DNA of 64,000 nucleotides, taken from positions 61,387,946-61,451,945 of the forward strand of contig OZ023266.1 of assembly GCA_964006375.1 (NCBI GenBank), written 5' to 3'. Positions 20,554 to 32,986 of the stretch are shown here, one piece after another. The notes beneath the pieces are model-generated. The model worked only from the letters and a program-made list of their open reading frames with translations. It was not told where the DNA came from and searched no databases. The translations under genes and the position numbers were made by a program. The stretch's first letter is position 1; each line of letters starts with the position of its first letter. This stretch comes from Tillus elongatus (lineage: Eukaryota; Arthropoda; Insecta; Coleoptera; Cleridae).

Positions 20554-22360
20554 CCCACACAGCACAGGATATCCAATGGATATCCATTGGATATACATAA
20601 TATCCATTTTACGTCCATGACCATGATGGATATCATATGGATATACAATGGATATTGTTAGAGCAGAAAAATATTAATAAAACCTAAATAATGTGAACAT
20701 ATGAGCATTTCTTATTCATTAAAATCTAATCACGAATGCAGTAGAATTGCTGGATGTATATACTTTATTCAATTATGTATATATCCATCAGACATCCAAT
20801 GGATATCCATTGGATATCCCATGGATATACAGAAGACGTCTATTAGATGTTCACTGGACATCAAGTTGATGTTCCGTTAATATGTTCATACCAGCAGGAA
20901 ACAACATTGATAAATTATTGAAACCGTTATTTACGTTTGTAAAAGATAAGGGAAGAAAAATAACCCGTTCTAGCACAAGAATTACCGGAAAGCGTTAAAA
21001 CTAGCGCCAACAATAATTTTCGATCCAAATTCTCATTGTGATTATAACCATAAAATAAAATAATTTGTATTTCAATACAGAGAGTATTACTGTTTATGTC
21101 TGTTATTTCGTGAGAAGAATGTATTATCATATTGTTATTCATTAATGCTCTTTCGAACAATAAACGCGGGATCATTTAATAACGCACCTTGGGGTATTGG
21201 ATGCTTGAATTGTTGGCTACAATGACGAAAATCCGTTCGTATTTATTTGGTTTGAAGTAGTTTGGACTAAAGTTGATGTTATAAAATTTACAATTCCATC
21301 TTGCCACTTTGCATCAACTGCTAAATGAAAAATGAACAACAGCCTACAACTAAAGTTAGAAGATTGAGATATTTCTCCAAATAATGTGTGTGTTGTTTTT
21401 ATTAATAAGTTTTCTTGTGATTTTCAGTCAGTAAATAATTGACAGGTGAGTACATAACCTTAAAACATTTAGTTAGGAATATATCTTTTATACTTTTTTA
21501 CGTAAATACCAATATTATTTATAGCTGTAAAGAGCACGTTGGTTGATAATAACATGGCTAGTGAACGTGAACTAGAAAACAATTATCTTCTTGATTCAAG
21601 TAAATATTTTTTACTTCGTATGAAATCAGCGAAAATTGTCTAGTTATATAACGGAAGTTTATGTGTATGTAAAACTGTTTATTTTACTGGTGGATATTCC
21701 TCGTCTTTACTTAGAAGCAAGAAGCAGATCACTTCCAGTAGATTATGAAAGTAGATCACTTACAGGTGATTAAAACTATTGGGTATATAGTCAGTTCCGT
21801 TGTGATACTCAACATTAACAACTAATACCTATTATTTTGAAATAACCACTAAAGTGTGGTAGTTATAGCTAAAATAATTAAAGTAATGTTTATACACATT
21901 TGTTCATATTATATTATTTATTAGATTGTCTTATGAATTTGATTATAAGCAGTGTGTTTTTTCTTTACAGCAAGAATGCAGACCTGAGCCAGATCATAGA
22001 TCAAGAAAATAAAGTTATTTAAATCATTTTAGAACACAATAAAATATTTGTTTGCTTATATTAGTGTTTCATTGAGGGGATGGGGTTAGAAAGAGAATGG
22101 TGGTGGGTTAGCATCGAATATCCATTTTATGTAAAAGCGATATCCATTTGATGACCACATGTATATCCATACAATATCCATTAGATGTATAATGGATATC
22201 CATTTCGTGACCACATGTATATCCAGATTGGTGGATATTGGTAGGACATCTGTATGTCTATTAGATATCCATTGGATATCCATGTATATCCATTGGATGT
22301 CCTGGATATCCATCGTGGATATCCATTGGATATCTAATGGATATCCATGTGCTGTGTGGG
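20554..22360. mobile_element. Unclassified element with CCCACACAGCACA inverted ends and GGATATCC clusters
   Basis: The left end at 20554 reads CCCACACAGCACAGGATATC; the right end at 22360 in reverse complement reads CCCACACAGCACATGGATAT. Inside each end lie clusters of TGGATATCCA-type palindromic words (20565-20660, 20780-20880, 22115-22350). The 1.2 kb between shows no transposase. No clear target duplication was found. It is probably a non-autonomous DNA transposon; the superfamily is unknown. Confidence 0.75.
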
Positions 22361-22457
22361 AAGTACAAGGATGAAATATTCATTTTTAGAATGAGCAAAA
22401 CAATTTTAAAGAGATAGCATATTTTAAAAGTAAGTATTACTTGAAACATTTACTTAC

Positions 22458-22628
22458 CCTGTTTTGTTTTAAATTAATTGATAATTTTAGGAAGGGGTTA
22501 GGTTCGGTAGTTCCATCACCATGAAGTGCTTCATATAATATTTGCATTGAATTTTTACAGCATATCTTCAAAGCCTCTTCGAATAATGTATCAAAGTGAT
22601 TTATGTACTTGATCCACTGATTTGACAT
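22458..22628 (-). CDS. Dynein heavy chain exon h (residues 616-672)
   Basis: The exon has 57 codons in phase 0 (acceptor taacag, donor AGG/gtaagt). It encodes MSNQWIKYINHFDTLFEEAL then CCKNSMQILYEALHGDG and LKLSINLKQNR. The pattern W..Y....D..FEEAL...VK.S...L..A..GD fits the middle of the dynein tail. The Met at its start is internal, not an initiator. Confidence 0.9.
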
Positions 22629-23411
<783 letters not shown>

Positions 23412-23785
23412 ACCTGTAAGTATACTTTTCTTTTAAATTAAACTGCTTTATAAATCACCATGGTAAATATTAGATAAATAACAGAAACATTCTTAGCGAA
23501 TGCCAACAGACAATTTATCAAGGATTATTCAAAAATGTCTAATCGTTTATAAATAAATGCCTTTTTTTTTTCAAATAATATTTACAGCCCTAAACAATAT
23601 TAACGAACGATGCAAAATAACTGCTAAATTCAATTTCAAATTTTAAAAATTGCACGCCCCTCTTGGCTGTGAAAAATAAAAAAGATTTTTTACGTCTCCA
23701 CATCAAAAGTGTCTTTTGGCTGGGGGACTAGGAGAGGTTTAGAGTCTCTAAACAGTTTTACAATGTCATAATACAATGTTCACAT

Positions 23786-23910
23786 ACAATGTATGGTAAT
23801 CTTCAAGATTGATACGATAAGGATGCGCGGATATTTGCGCGTGTGCCCAAACGTCGCTCGGCTGTTTGAATTTCACACACCGTGGCCACGTCGTAATCCG
23901 GAATCAATAG
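23786..23910 (+). repeat. Left arm of 2.4-kb inverted-repeat unit
   Basis: It starts ACAATGTATGGTAATCTTCA and matches the reverse complement of 26128-26246 at roughly three quarters of positions. The best block is GGTAATCTTCAAGATTGATA. Confidence 0.8.
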
Positions 23911-24574
23911 TCGGGGAAAATAGTTAAATATATCAGTTAATTGAAATTTTTATTTATTAAATAAATAGTGAAATGACCCTCAAGATGTTTTGCAGATGGG
24001 ATTCTCTAGCATTGTCTTCAAAAACGTAAGTATCATCGATCTGACCTACATGACAATGGCTAGGGCATTTCCCAGAAGAATCGCCATTCATGCAAGAGTG
24101 CCCATAAGATTAAGAAAGAAAACACAATGCAGTCCAAGAGTAGTTAAAATTTCAAATGATACCTGTGTCATCTGCAACAATATTGGCGAATGGTCATACA
24201 CACCGAAGTAGGTCGCCATAAAAGCAACAAAAGAACGCACAAGTGGATTTACTTTTAATGACAAGAAGATTATTAACATTTATTTGCCTTTTAGTATTAT
24301 TAATGTACCACATCCTTACATAATTTCTGTGTGAGTGTTTGTTTCCTTAACGCCGGTCTACTCTTGCGACTATGGCCAAACATCAACCCCAGTGAAATGT
24401 TCCCGAACATATTAAAGTGTAGTATTTATTAATGGTACTTTTCTTTGTCATATGTCAAGCGTTAATATTATTCTATGAGGCACTTGTTAATAGCCGTACA
24501 TTATTTTCCATAACTGTCTTGCACCTTGGATGGTCCAGGGGTGAACTAAGTGAAGATTGGAACGTGTGATCAGC
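23911..24574. other. Interior of inverted-repeat unit, nothing recognised
   Basis: A 73-codon plus-strand frame (23990-24211) is too short and has no recognised motif. No transposase motif was seen. Confidence 0.35.
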
Positions 24575-24880
24575 ATTGATAAGTACACTTGAAGAGCCCA
24601 GGACCAGGGGCAAGAACGTGTGCTTCTGGGCGTAAGGGTGCCGGTCTAATCCCAGGAAATGATAAATACTGCCCCCTTCGGAGGGGCCGTGTAGTGGTCG
24701 GGCCTGTGTACCGTGCGATATTAGCCACGTGCAAGATCCCAACCCTCCTTCCAGAAAGAGATTCGCCAAAATTTCCACCATAGTGAGGTTAATAAAATTT
24801 CCAGCATAGTGAGGTTAAACTGCTCTCCCATGATTGGCCATAGTTGCGGAAATAGACCGACGTCAAAGACACAAAATACA
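24575..24880 (+). repeat. tRNA-derived SINE copy
   Basis: It has a GCCGGTCTAATCCC B-box-like segment and a body with GTGTACCGTGCGATATTAG, then GATTGGCCATAGTTGCGGAA and ATAGACCGACGTCAAA, followed by A-rich sequence. The same body order is seen at 25335-25512 and 38370-38610. Confidence 0.65.
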
Positions 24881-25334
24881 AATACAATCCAATAATACAT
24901 TACTGTCGCATAATGATTTTCACAATACACAAAAGTAATTTCTGAAGTAACAATTTAAAAAAAATGGTATATCTAGTATTGTATTGCATTTCATTTCTGT
25001 AAGTCAGTCTATTTTCGCAACTATGGAAAATCAGCGACAACAGGGAGCACTTCCTTCACAACCTCACCATTTTGCCACTTTTGCAGAACCCCTTTTCTTA
25101 TGTAAGAAACGTAGTAATACTTAACGTGCCTAACATCGCATAGTAAACGGGAGCGACAGCTTTACGTTCCCTCCGAACTGCAGAACGCGAGAGGTTTATA
25201 TAGCTGGCACCATTTTACAATATGCTGCTTCTTTCAGGATATTAACTCGCTAACCTGAACTATACTGCATTCTAATCATAGCTCTGGAGATACTATGGTA
25301 CAGTACACTAGTTCTAAATTCCACACCACGTGAC

Positions 25335-25512
25335 CTTGCTCTACTAATAAGAGCAGCAGTTATGGTGGCGCACCGGTAATAGTGTGCCTGTGAAGCCAAG
25401 GGTTGCAACTTCAAATCCCATGCAACTTCAAAATTATACGCTGGAACTGTTGGCGTCGCTGATTCATAGTCGTGGAAACAGGTCGACGTGAAAATAAAAA
25501 TACAAAGCAATA
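25335..25512 (+). repeat. tRNA-derived SINE copy (head plus tail)
   Basis: The head has an A-box-like TGGCGCACCGG and a B-box-like GGTTGCAACTTCAAATCCC. The tail has CATAGTCGTGGAAACAGGTC, then GACGTGAAAATAAAAATA. The middle found in the other copies is missing. Confidence 0.7.
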
Positions 25513-26060
25513 GAAACATCGTAGATTAAGGGATTATATTTCAAAGTACACACAACCTATTATATTATATATTCATGAAGGGTTAGCAAGCTTAATGTTA
25601 TTTAGTGGCGGGAGTAATGACGCCGATCCCGTGTACTATGCGATGTTTGACACGTCAAATATCCGTAAGCTCCTTATAGAATGGAAGGGATTAGGTAAAA
25701 TGTACGAAATGGTAAGGTGGAACTGTTGGCGTCGCTAATTGGCCATAGTCGTGGAAACATCGTAGAATAAGGGTTATGTTTCAAAGTACACAAAACCTAT
25801 TATATTATATATTCATGAAGGGTTAGCAAGTTTAATGTTATTTGGTGGCGGGCATAATGACATCGGTCCCGTGTACAATGCGATGTTTGACACGTTAAAT
25901 ATCCGTATGCTCCTTATAGAATGGAAGGGATTAGATAAAATGTACAAATGTAGGAAAACATTACAATAAAAATACAAAGACATCAATAGAAACATCATAA
26001 AATAAGGGTCATGTTTCAAAGTACACAAATCCTACTATATTATTAACTCATGAAGTGTTA
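25513..26060 (+). repeat. Tandem array of a 240-bp unit (2.3 copies)
   Basis: Units start at AGAAACATCGTAGATTAAGG (25513), GAAACATCGTAGAATAAGGG (25754) and GAAACATCATAAAATAAGGG (25989, partial). Each full unit contains SINE-body phrases (CCGTGTACTATGCGATGTTT, CTCCTTATAGAATGGAAGG), so the array probably arose by duplicating part of a SINE with flanking intron. Confidence 0.88.
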
Positions 26061-26127
26061 TGCTTCAAAGTACAATAGTATTTTACTTAGTGAATAAAAA
26101 TTATTTTATGCGATTCAATATAATTCT

Positions 26128-26246
26128 CGATTCTGTAATAGGACGTGGCAACGCTGTATGACATTTGAACAACCGAACGGAACTTAAGGACACGCTCAAA
26201 TATGCGCAGAGTCTTGTCGTATCAATCTTGAAGATTACCCAATGTA
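26128..26246 (-). repeat. Right arm of 2.4-kb inverted-repeat unit
   Basis: Partner of 23786-23910. It ends about 12 bp before dynein exon g's donor, so the intron's 5' splice region is directly next to repeat-derived sequence. Confidence 0.8.
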
Positions 26247-26258
26247 TTAATCACTTAC

Positions 26259-26498
26259 CACATGCATATGGCTCTCAAATCCTTCAAAGACTACAATAAG
26301 ATATTGGACAATGTCTCTGTAGTATGCAACCAACTGGTCCACAACTGAACTTCTATAGTCTGACAGTTCTTCATCAAGTTCTTCTATATCATAAGCATAA
26401 TTTGGTGTTATTTTGATCATAGATGTGTCGCATATTTTTTCACAAATTCCTACAATGATGAGATTACAACTTTTGTAATCGTCAAGAAACTCTTGAAG
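26259..26498 (-). CDS. Dynein heavy chain exon g (residues 536-615)
   Basis: The exon has 80 codons in phase 0 (acceptor ttttag, donor GTG/gtaagt). It encodes LQEFLDDYKSCNLIIVGICEKI and a YDIEELDEELSDYRSSVVDQL stretch, ending FEGFESHMHV. It is a helical tail segment that continues the W-aadv boundary of exon f. A diverged inverted-repeat arm ends only about 12 bp past the donor, so a mobile element abuts this splice site. Confidence 0.88.
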
Positions 26499-26895
26499 CT
26501 AAAATAAGAACAAAAAAATGTAAGTGATTAGACTACAAGACAAAAAATTGTAAGGGACGGTTTCAAAACATACATACAGACAATGGCACAGAATAACATC
26601 AGTAAATCAGGAGAAGATTAACATTGGGAAAAAGAGAGTTTCCTTAAAAAATGTTTGTGTTCGTTACAAAAATACACATACGTTGCTGGTTTAGCTCTTT
26701 TAATGAACAAAGAAACAAATATAACACAATGCGAGAAAACAATATGCATACAGTATTACTTAAAAACTTAATAATGCGCGATTAAATGATATCCTAAGAA
26801 TATTGTATTTACGTTAATTACTTTATCTTTAATTATGATCTTTAAACGTTAGTTAGAGCTATGTCTTTATGTCACAACTAACTTCTGTACTTCTT
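26499..26895. other. Intron sequence before the piggyBac end, nothing recognised
   Basis: AT-rich, with no frame or repeat of note. It directly precedes the TTAA target of the piggyBac element. Confidence 0.45.
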
Positions 26896-27225
26896 TTAAC
26901 CCTTTGAAGCAAAGTGGTTTCACACAGAAACCACTTACCTAATGATTTTTTTTTCTATATGTAGACTGGTTTTACAGTGCAATCACACTTCCTACTTGGG
27001 TATTAGTGCGCCATCTATTGATCTCCATCGCAAGTTTGCAATTGGCGAACACTGTATTGCTAGTATTCGTTAGAATTTGTCAAAGAAACCACGTTTTATG
27101 AATGATTTCGTTTTTATCTACATTTTCGTAAAAAGTGTTATAACTACTTCGTTTTTTTGTACGATTGTGTTACTGAGGCACTAATAGAAAGGTAAGAATA
27201 CTTGTTTTACATAGTTTGTTTTTAC

Positions 27226-27353
27226 TTTGTCAATCGGATATGGTTTTGTGGTGAAACCAGTGTGCTTGCAGTAAAGTAAATTTGTTTTTGTTGACCGGAT
27301 ATGGTTTCGCGGCGAAACCAGTGTGCGTGCAATGCACTAAAGTAAATTTGCTT
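27226..27353 (+). repeat. Two direct repeats of about 63 bp upstream of the transposase
   Basis: Each has CGGATATGGTTT, then a GTGGTGAAACCAGTGTGC or GCGGCGAAACCAGTGTGC core, then GTAAAGTAAATTTG. They contain the same GAAACCA word as the subterminal palindromes, so may be transposase-binding sites; that role is inferred. Confidence 0.8.
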
Positions 27354-27361
27354 AGGTTAGG

Positions 27362-29130
27362 ATGGAAAATCAAATTGATTTGTCGCAAGTGATGAAAACA
27401 CAAATCGATTTGTCAAAACCACCCTCGGCTGAAGCTCTGCTTGATGAAATTCCTTCTGATGGAGAGTCAGTAATAAGCGAATATGAGGAAGAAGAGGAAG
27501 AAATGATTGAAGACATCATTGAAAATAATGAAACTACCGAAGCGATTGCTCAGGACACTATTTTGAGTGACGACGATTTGGCAATTGGGAGACATAGATG
27601 ACGACCCAGGCGATTTAGAAGATGATATACCACTTATACACTTTGTGAACTGGAGAAAAAAAGAAATTGCTCCGAATCTAAATCATTTTCAGCAACTAAC
27701 TGGTCCCAGCTCTGAAGTACCACCTGATGTCACAAAACCTATAGATTTCTTCTTGCTTATTTTTGGCGATGCTATTCGTCTGACTACAGAACAAACAAAC
27801 TTGTATGCCACCCAGGAAAAAAGAAACTTTATTCCGACAACTGAGGAGGAAATGAAAATTTTAATAGCGGTAAATTTGCTCATGGGTATAAAAAAAGTCT
27901 CCCTCCTTTCGCGATTACTGGTCTTCGCGTCCAGAACTACCTGATGATTTCATAGCATCAAAAATAGGCATAAAACGTTTTGCCTCCCTGTTAACTAGCC
28001 TCCATTGCAATGACAATGCCACAATGGAAAAAAAGGGGAGCCCGGATTGGATCAATTGTTTAAAATCAGACCATACATTAAACTCCTAAAGAAAAACTTC
28101 CAGAAATATTATTGCCCATCAAAAGAAGTGTCAGTTGATGAAAGCATGGTGAAGTTCAAAGGCTGAATAGCTTTCAAGCAATATATGCCAATGAAACCTG
28201 TAAAAAAGGGGGTTTACAATCTGGGTGTGCGCCGATAAAGAAGGTTATCTAAGTAATTTTGAATTATATACAGGAAAGCAACAAGATAAATCTGAGAAAG
28301 GTTTAGGTGAACGGGTAGTGCTTGACATGACTAAGGGTCTCGAAGGAAAAGGACACCACACTTACTTTGATAACTATTTCACAACAACTGACCTTTTACT
28401 TTCTTTACAAGAAAATAAAATCTACGTGTGTGGAACTGTACGCGCAAACATAAAAAATCTTCCCACTGGATTGAAAGGCGATAAGGAAATGAATCGAGGT
28501 GATTTTGATTGGGCAGTTTATAGAGACAAAGTATCTTGTATCAAGTGGAAGGACAAAAGAACTATTCAGATGCTCTCTACTATACATTCTCCTACAGATC
28601 AAACTAAAGTGAATAAAAGGGAGAAAGATGGAAGTATGACTGAAGTCAATTGCCCTAAAGCAGTTGTAGACTACCGAAGGTATATGGGTGGAGTTGACAA
28701 AGCTGATATGATGAAATATTACTACGCCATCGATCGGAAATCCCGAAAATGGTACCACCGTCTATTTTGGCATTTTCTCGATACATCAGTAGTCAACTCT
28801 TATATAATATTCAAACGGAGGACCAAAAGTGCTATGAGCCTCAAAATTTTCCGATGTGAAGTAATACTGAGTTTGATTGGGGCTTCCGTTTCAAGAGGCT
28901 CTTGTGGAAGGCCATCTTCTACTAAAAAAGTTGTATCCAGATTCAACCCTTATGTACCAATAGATCAACGGCGTGATCAAGCAAAACATCTACCTGTGCA
29001 CGGAACATCAAGACGCTGTGCTCAGTGTAGTATGGCCGAAAAACCTAATCAAACCAGATGGAGCTGCATACAGTGTAAAGTCGGGTTGTGTTTACTGGCA
29101 GAAAGAAACTGTTTTCTAACTTATCATTAA
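27362..29130 (+). pseudogene. piggyBac transposase pseudogene
   Basis: ATG 27362 begins a protein with an acidic N-terminus (YEEEEEEMIEDIIENNE). The DDE region keeps the three catalytic contexts: VSVDESMVKFKG, HHTYFDNYFTTTDLL and YMGGVDKADMMKYYY. The C-terminus has a cysteine cluster (RRCAQCSMAEKPN, then CIQCKVGLC and CF..YH), the usual piggyBac zinc domain. Damage: frameshifts near 27595, 27895 and 28210, and a stop at about 28165 after MVKFKG. Because the ends are intact, it could still be moved by another copy's enzyme. Confidence 0.93.
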
Positions 29131-29334
29131 TAATATAAAATATATGTAATCTTTCGATTTTGTATGTGTTCACTTGCATTGTGGTTTCATATCCAAACCA
29201 CTTGCAAAAGTTAAAATAGATGTTTTTTTGCAACAAAGAAGTGTACTACATCATTTTTCTACACATTAAGATGATATATACCAAATGTCATTAGAATTGG
29301 AAATAACATTGAAATTCTTGCTTCAAAGGGTTAA

Positions 29335-29584
29335 ACTATATAACTTATCTACCTTATGCCACACATACTTTGTTCATGTGTCGCCTTTTTCACATATGGT
29401 CACATAATGCTACCATTTACTAAACCTAAACTACTGTTCCACACAATTTTTAACAGATGTCTGTTATGGTGAAATGTGAATTTCTCGATGAAAAAATAAG
29501 AGGAGGTAAAGTCTATGTACACTTAATAAGGTAATGTAATATTCTCTCCAAACTAAATTCATATTCACCCCCTCACATTCAACT
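29335..29584. other. Intron between piggyBac and the satellite-like array
   Basis: AT-rich. Nothing recognised. Confidence 0.4.
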
Positions 29585-31505
29585 TCTACTTCGATTTCAT
29601 CACAGAATATTAGATGAGTGATGAAATTGAACGTTTTCTAATACACACACCCTTCAACGTTATATTACTACAGTTTTAACGAAAAAATAACAATTTGTTG
29701 GGTTTTACCCAAAACCAACCTGAACCGTTCGTAGCTCAGATGCTCACTGTTTACTACTACTAGATGATATCTCAATTTGTTAGCAACTTAGACCTACTAA
29801 GACAGATGTACAGACCTACAGACGGACAAAAGAAATTCGTTCCCAAATCATATTTTCTATATGTTTTGATACTTTTTACGACGCTTAAGCAAAAACAAAT
29901 TTTTGACATTTTTGTCGCCGATGCGATACTTCCACACGTGACGATGTGGAAGTAAAAAATTCATTCCAGGATCAAGTTTTCTATATGTTTTGAGACTTTT
30001 TACGCCGTTTTAGCAAAATAAAAATTCGAAATTTCTATCACCGGTATTTCACCCTGACACATTCAACCCCTAATTTAATTTCAGCACAGAATACCAGATA
30101 TTTGATGAAATTGAAAGTTTTCTAGTAAACAAACCCCAAAACGTTATATTATTTAACTTTTAACGAAAAAATGTCAATGTCACCAAATCACTCCCGACTC
30201 CTTCTCTACCACCTGGAGCGATTTTACCCAAAAACAATCCGAGCCGTTAATTTGTCGTGTGCCAACTGCATACTAAATTTGAAGACGATATCTAAATTCG
30301 TTCTAAAGTTATCATGGCTACAGACAGACACAGACCGACAGACAAAAATATTGATGCAAATTAAATCATAACTTCCACATAGCTGTGATAACTTTTTCTC
30401 TTCAGAAAGACATTTTCATGGAATGAATTTAGAGCCCAAGACTTGACCATAAAGAAAATATTTGTATTCCTGTACCCATAAACTTTTGAAACGTTATATT
30501 ACTCGAGTGTTATTGAAAAAATGTCAATTTTCACCAAATCACCACTTACTTATTCCCTACCCCCTGAAGTGATCTTACCCAAAATAATTCGAAGCGTTCC
30601 TTTGTCGGGTGCTAACTGGATACTAAATTTGAAGATGATATCTCAATTTGTTCGAAAGTTATTGCGCCTATTAACAGAGATACATACATGCCGACAGACC
30701 CACAGACAAAAAAATTTCGTTCCAGAATCAAGTTTTCTATATGTTTTGAGACTTTACGCCGTTTTAGCAAAAAAAATCGATATTTTTGTCAACAATATTC
30801 CACCCCCACACGTTCAACCCCTAATTTAATTTCCACACAGAATACCAGATGTTTGATGAAATTTAAAGTTTTCTAACAAATAAATCCTAAAACGTTATAT
30901 TACTTGAGTTTTAATAAAAAAATGTCAATTTTCACCAAATCATCCCCCATTCATCTCCTACCCCCTAAAGCGCTTTTAGCGAAAAATAATCCGAACCGTT
31001 CGTTTGTCAAGTGCTAACTGTATACTAAATTTGAAGACGATATCTCAATCTGTTCTAAAGTTATCGTGGCTACAGACAGACATACAGACTGATAGACCAA
31101 AAAAATGTTCATTCCCAAATCATGTTTTCTATATTATAGTTATTATTATTATTATAGTTTATTGACAAAAATCATACAGTATGTTATTACAAGAAGTCTT
31201 AGACTTGTGCTGTATCATTACATAATATAAACAGTTACATTCAAATTGATTTGACACTTATACACCAAATTCAGAGAACTTCAAATTTTGATACTTGTAA
31301 CGACGTTTAAGCGAAAAAAAAATTTTGAAATTTTTGTCGCCGGTGCGATACTTCCACACGTTGTGACGATGTGGAAGTAAAAATGTTGGTTCCCAAATCA
31401 TGTTTTCTATACGTTTTGACACTTTTTACGACGTTTAAGAGAAAAAAATTTTTGAAATTTTTGTCGCCGATGCCGTACTCCCACACGTGCTGACGATGTG
31501 GAAAG
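29585..31505 (+). repeat. Satellite-like array of diverged 350-480-bp units
   Basis: The same order of phrases recurs: AACGTTATATTA (about 29659, 30139, 30491, 30892), then ATGTCAATTTTCACCAAATC, then GTGCTAACTG.ATACTAAATT with TGAAGACGATATCTCAAT, then a CAGACAGACA stretch, then TTTTCTATATGTTTTGAGAC. ACTTCCACACG...CGATGTGGAAGT palindromes occur at 29928-29953, 31350-31378 and 31477-31504 (the last one imperfect). An inverted copy is at 16196-16623. Short open frames inside are not credible genes. Confidence 0.85.
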
Positions 31506-32160
31506 GAGTTTTTAATGGAAAAAATCGAACGTCGTGAGAAAACAAGCACAACAGAATTGGTAAAACAAATACAAAAATCAGGAAGAAAAACTGTTACCAT
31601 TTGGTGTAAAATTTTCAGAAACAAAATTGTTGCGCCTATATTTTATGATTATGTACTTTAACTGGAGTTGCATATTTGGAAATACTTATCCCAGAAGTAG
31701 AAAATATTCTTTTACCGAATTTTTCAGAAGCCGAACTTGATATGATTTATATGCAGGATGGGGCAACTCCGCATAGTATCCTACCCGTTCGATGTCATTT
31801 GAATAATGTATTCTTAATATCGATAGGGAATAATGCACCTATTTGAATGGCCACTTAACAGTCCGGATTTGACCCCTATGGATTAATATCTTTGGGGAAT
31901 TCTAAATGACATTGTCAATAATAATAATAATCATAATAATAATAGTATTCAAATCATTAAAGACAGGATTAGACATGAAATAAACAATCTGAATGCCAAT
32001 AATAAAGCAATTTCTGGTGCAATTATAAATATGATAAGACATTATCACTTATGCATTGACAATAATGGTGGACACATCGAACATCTTTTATGAGTTATCA
32101 TTTACTTATATTTAAATTTCCAAAATAAATTTTTGTTATCTATTTTGTATAAATATTTGA
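31500..32160 (+). pseudogene. Tc1/mariner-like transposase relic (DD41D type)
   Basis: In broken frames it reads MEKIERREKTSTTELVKQIQ, an AYLEILIPEVENILL segment, MIYMQDGATPHSILPVRCHL (second catalytic Asp), then FEWPLNSPDLTPMD and YLWGILND. The order MQDGA.PH, a W/G-rich stretch, then EWP..SPDLTP.D matches the better-preserved relics at 36636 and 58130. The internal ATA/AAT repeat near 31920 is a later expansion. Non-functional. Confidence 0.75.
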
Positions 32161-32986
32161 ACTTTTCCTTCCTCACTGTAAACCATTTTGAATGTTTCAT
32201 TAAAGAAATGTCACTTATTAAACACAATAGCTGTCATTTTTAAAGCTTACTTTAACAATGTTTACTTTTCCATATGACTAAATCAGTTCATCTCAAGGCC
32301 AGAACACACACAAACAAAACTTTTTCATATTTATAGTGTTAGAAATTTAAAAAACAAACAATGAATCTGACAACGCTGTACTCTCAGGCAGCCTGTGGTC
32401 ATTCGTGATGAGGGCATTCTTCTTCAAACGTTCGTTCGTGTAATGTGTAATTGGGCAGCCTAATTTAACTTGTCATTTTGTGTTTCTGTATTTTCGTCTT
32501 TTGTGCATAATGTTTTGTAAATACAAGTCTTGAACATTGTTTGTCAACTTTTCTTAAACCTCTACCTAACAATTCTTAAATTGATTCTCAAATAATAACT
32601 AGTTCTCCCAACATATTCGATGTTTAATTCAAAAAGGGTATGTGTTAGGGGTAACAAATGGTTTATTTTTTAAATGAGGAAGAAAAGATCATTCCATAAA
32701 TTGAATAATATACAGTATCCCATTAAAAAAAATATTACTATTTGGTATCCCCTGAAATCTCCACGCCAGTGTACTTTTTAGAGGATTTTAACAGCCTTTC
32801 TTTTTAAACTTTTTCCTATAGGCAATAATGATGATAAGGGGTGGGTAATTTATAATGAATAACCCTGCACAAGCCTCGTGACTTCTTTATATGGACATGA
32901 TGTATCATTAATTGCCAATAAAGTATAAGTATAAGTTGTCAAAACAAAACTATTAAACTGACAAATAAAATAGAGAAAACTCCTAC
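32161..32986. other. Intron sequence, nothing recognised
   Basis: AT-rich intron downstream of exon f. No gene or repeat was identified. Confidence 0.45.

Larger units (their letters stand above)
26896..29334 (+). mobile_element. piggyBac element with intact ends
   Basis: TTAA at 26896-26899 and 29331-29334 flanks inverted ends CCCTTTGAAGCAA (26900) and TTGCTTCAAAGGG (ending 29330). The 2,431-bp size is normal for an autonomous piggyBac. Subterminal TGGTTTC...GAAACCA palindromes occur near both ends (26916, 27241, 29180). Confidence 0.95.

Noticed and set aside
25335..25430. Possible functional tRNA gene
   Set aside because: A- and B-box-like words are present but the cloverleaf is not convincing, and the same body recurs elsewhere as a SINE.
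25513..26060. CRISPR-like or phage-type repeat array
   Set aside because: Units are 240 bp, diverged and eukaryotic SINE-derived, with no short conserved repeat and spacer pattern.
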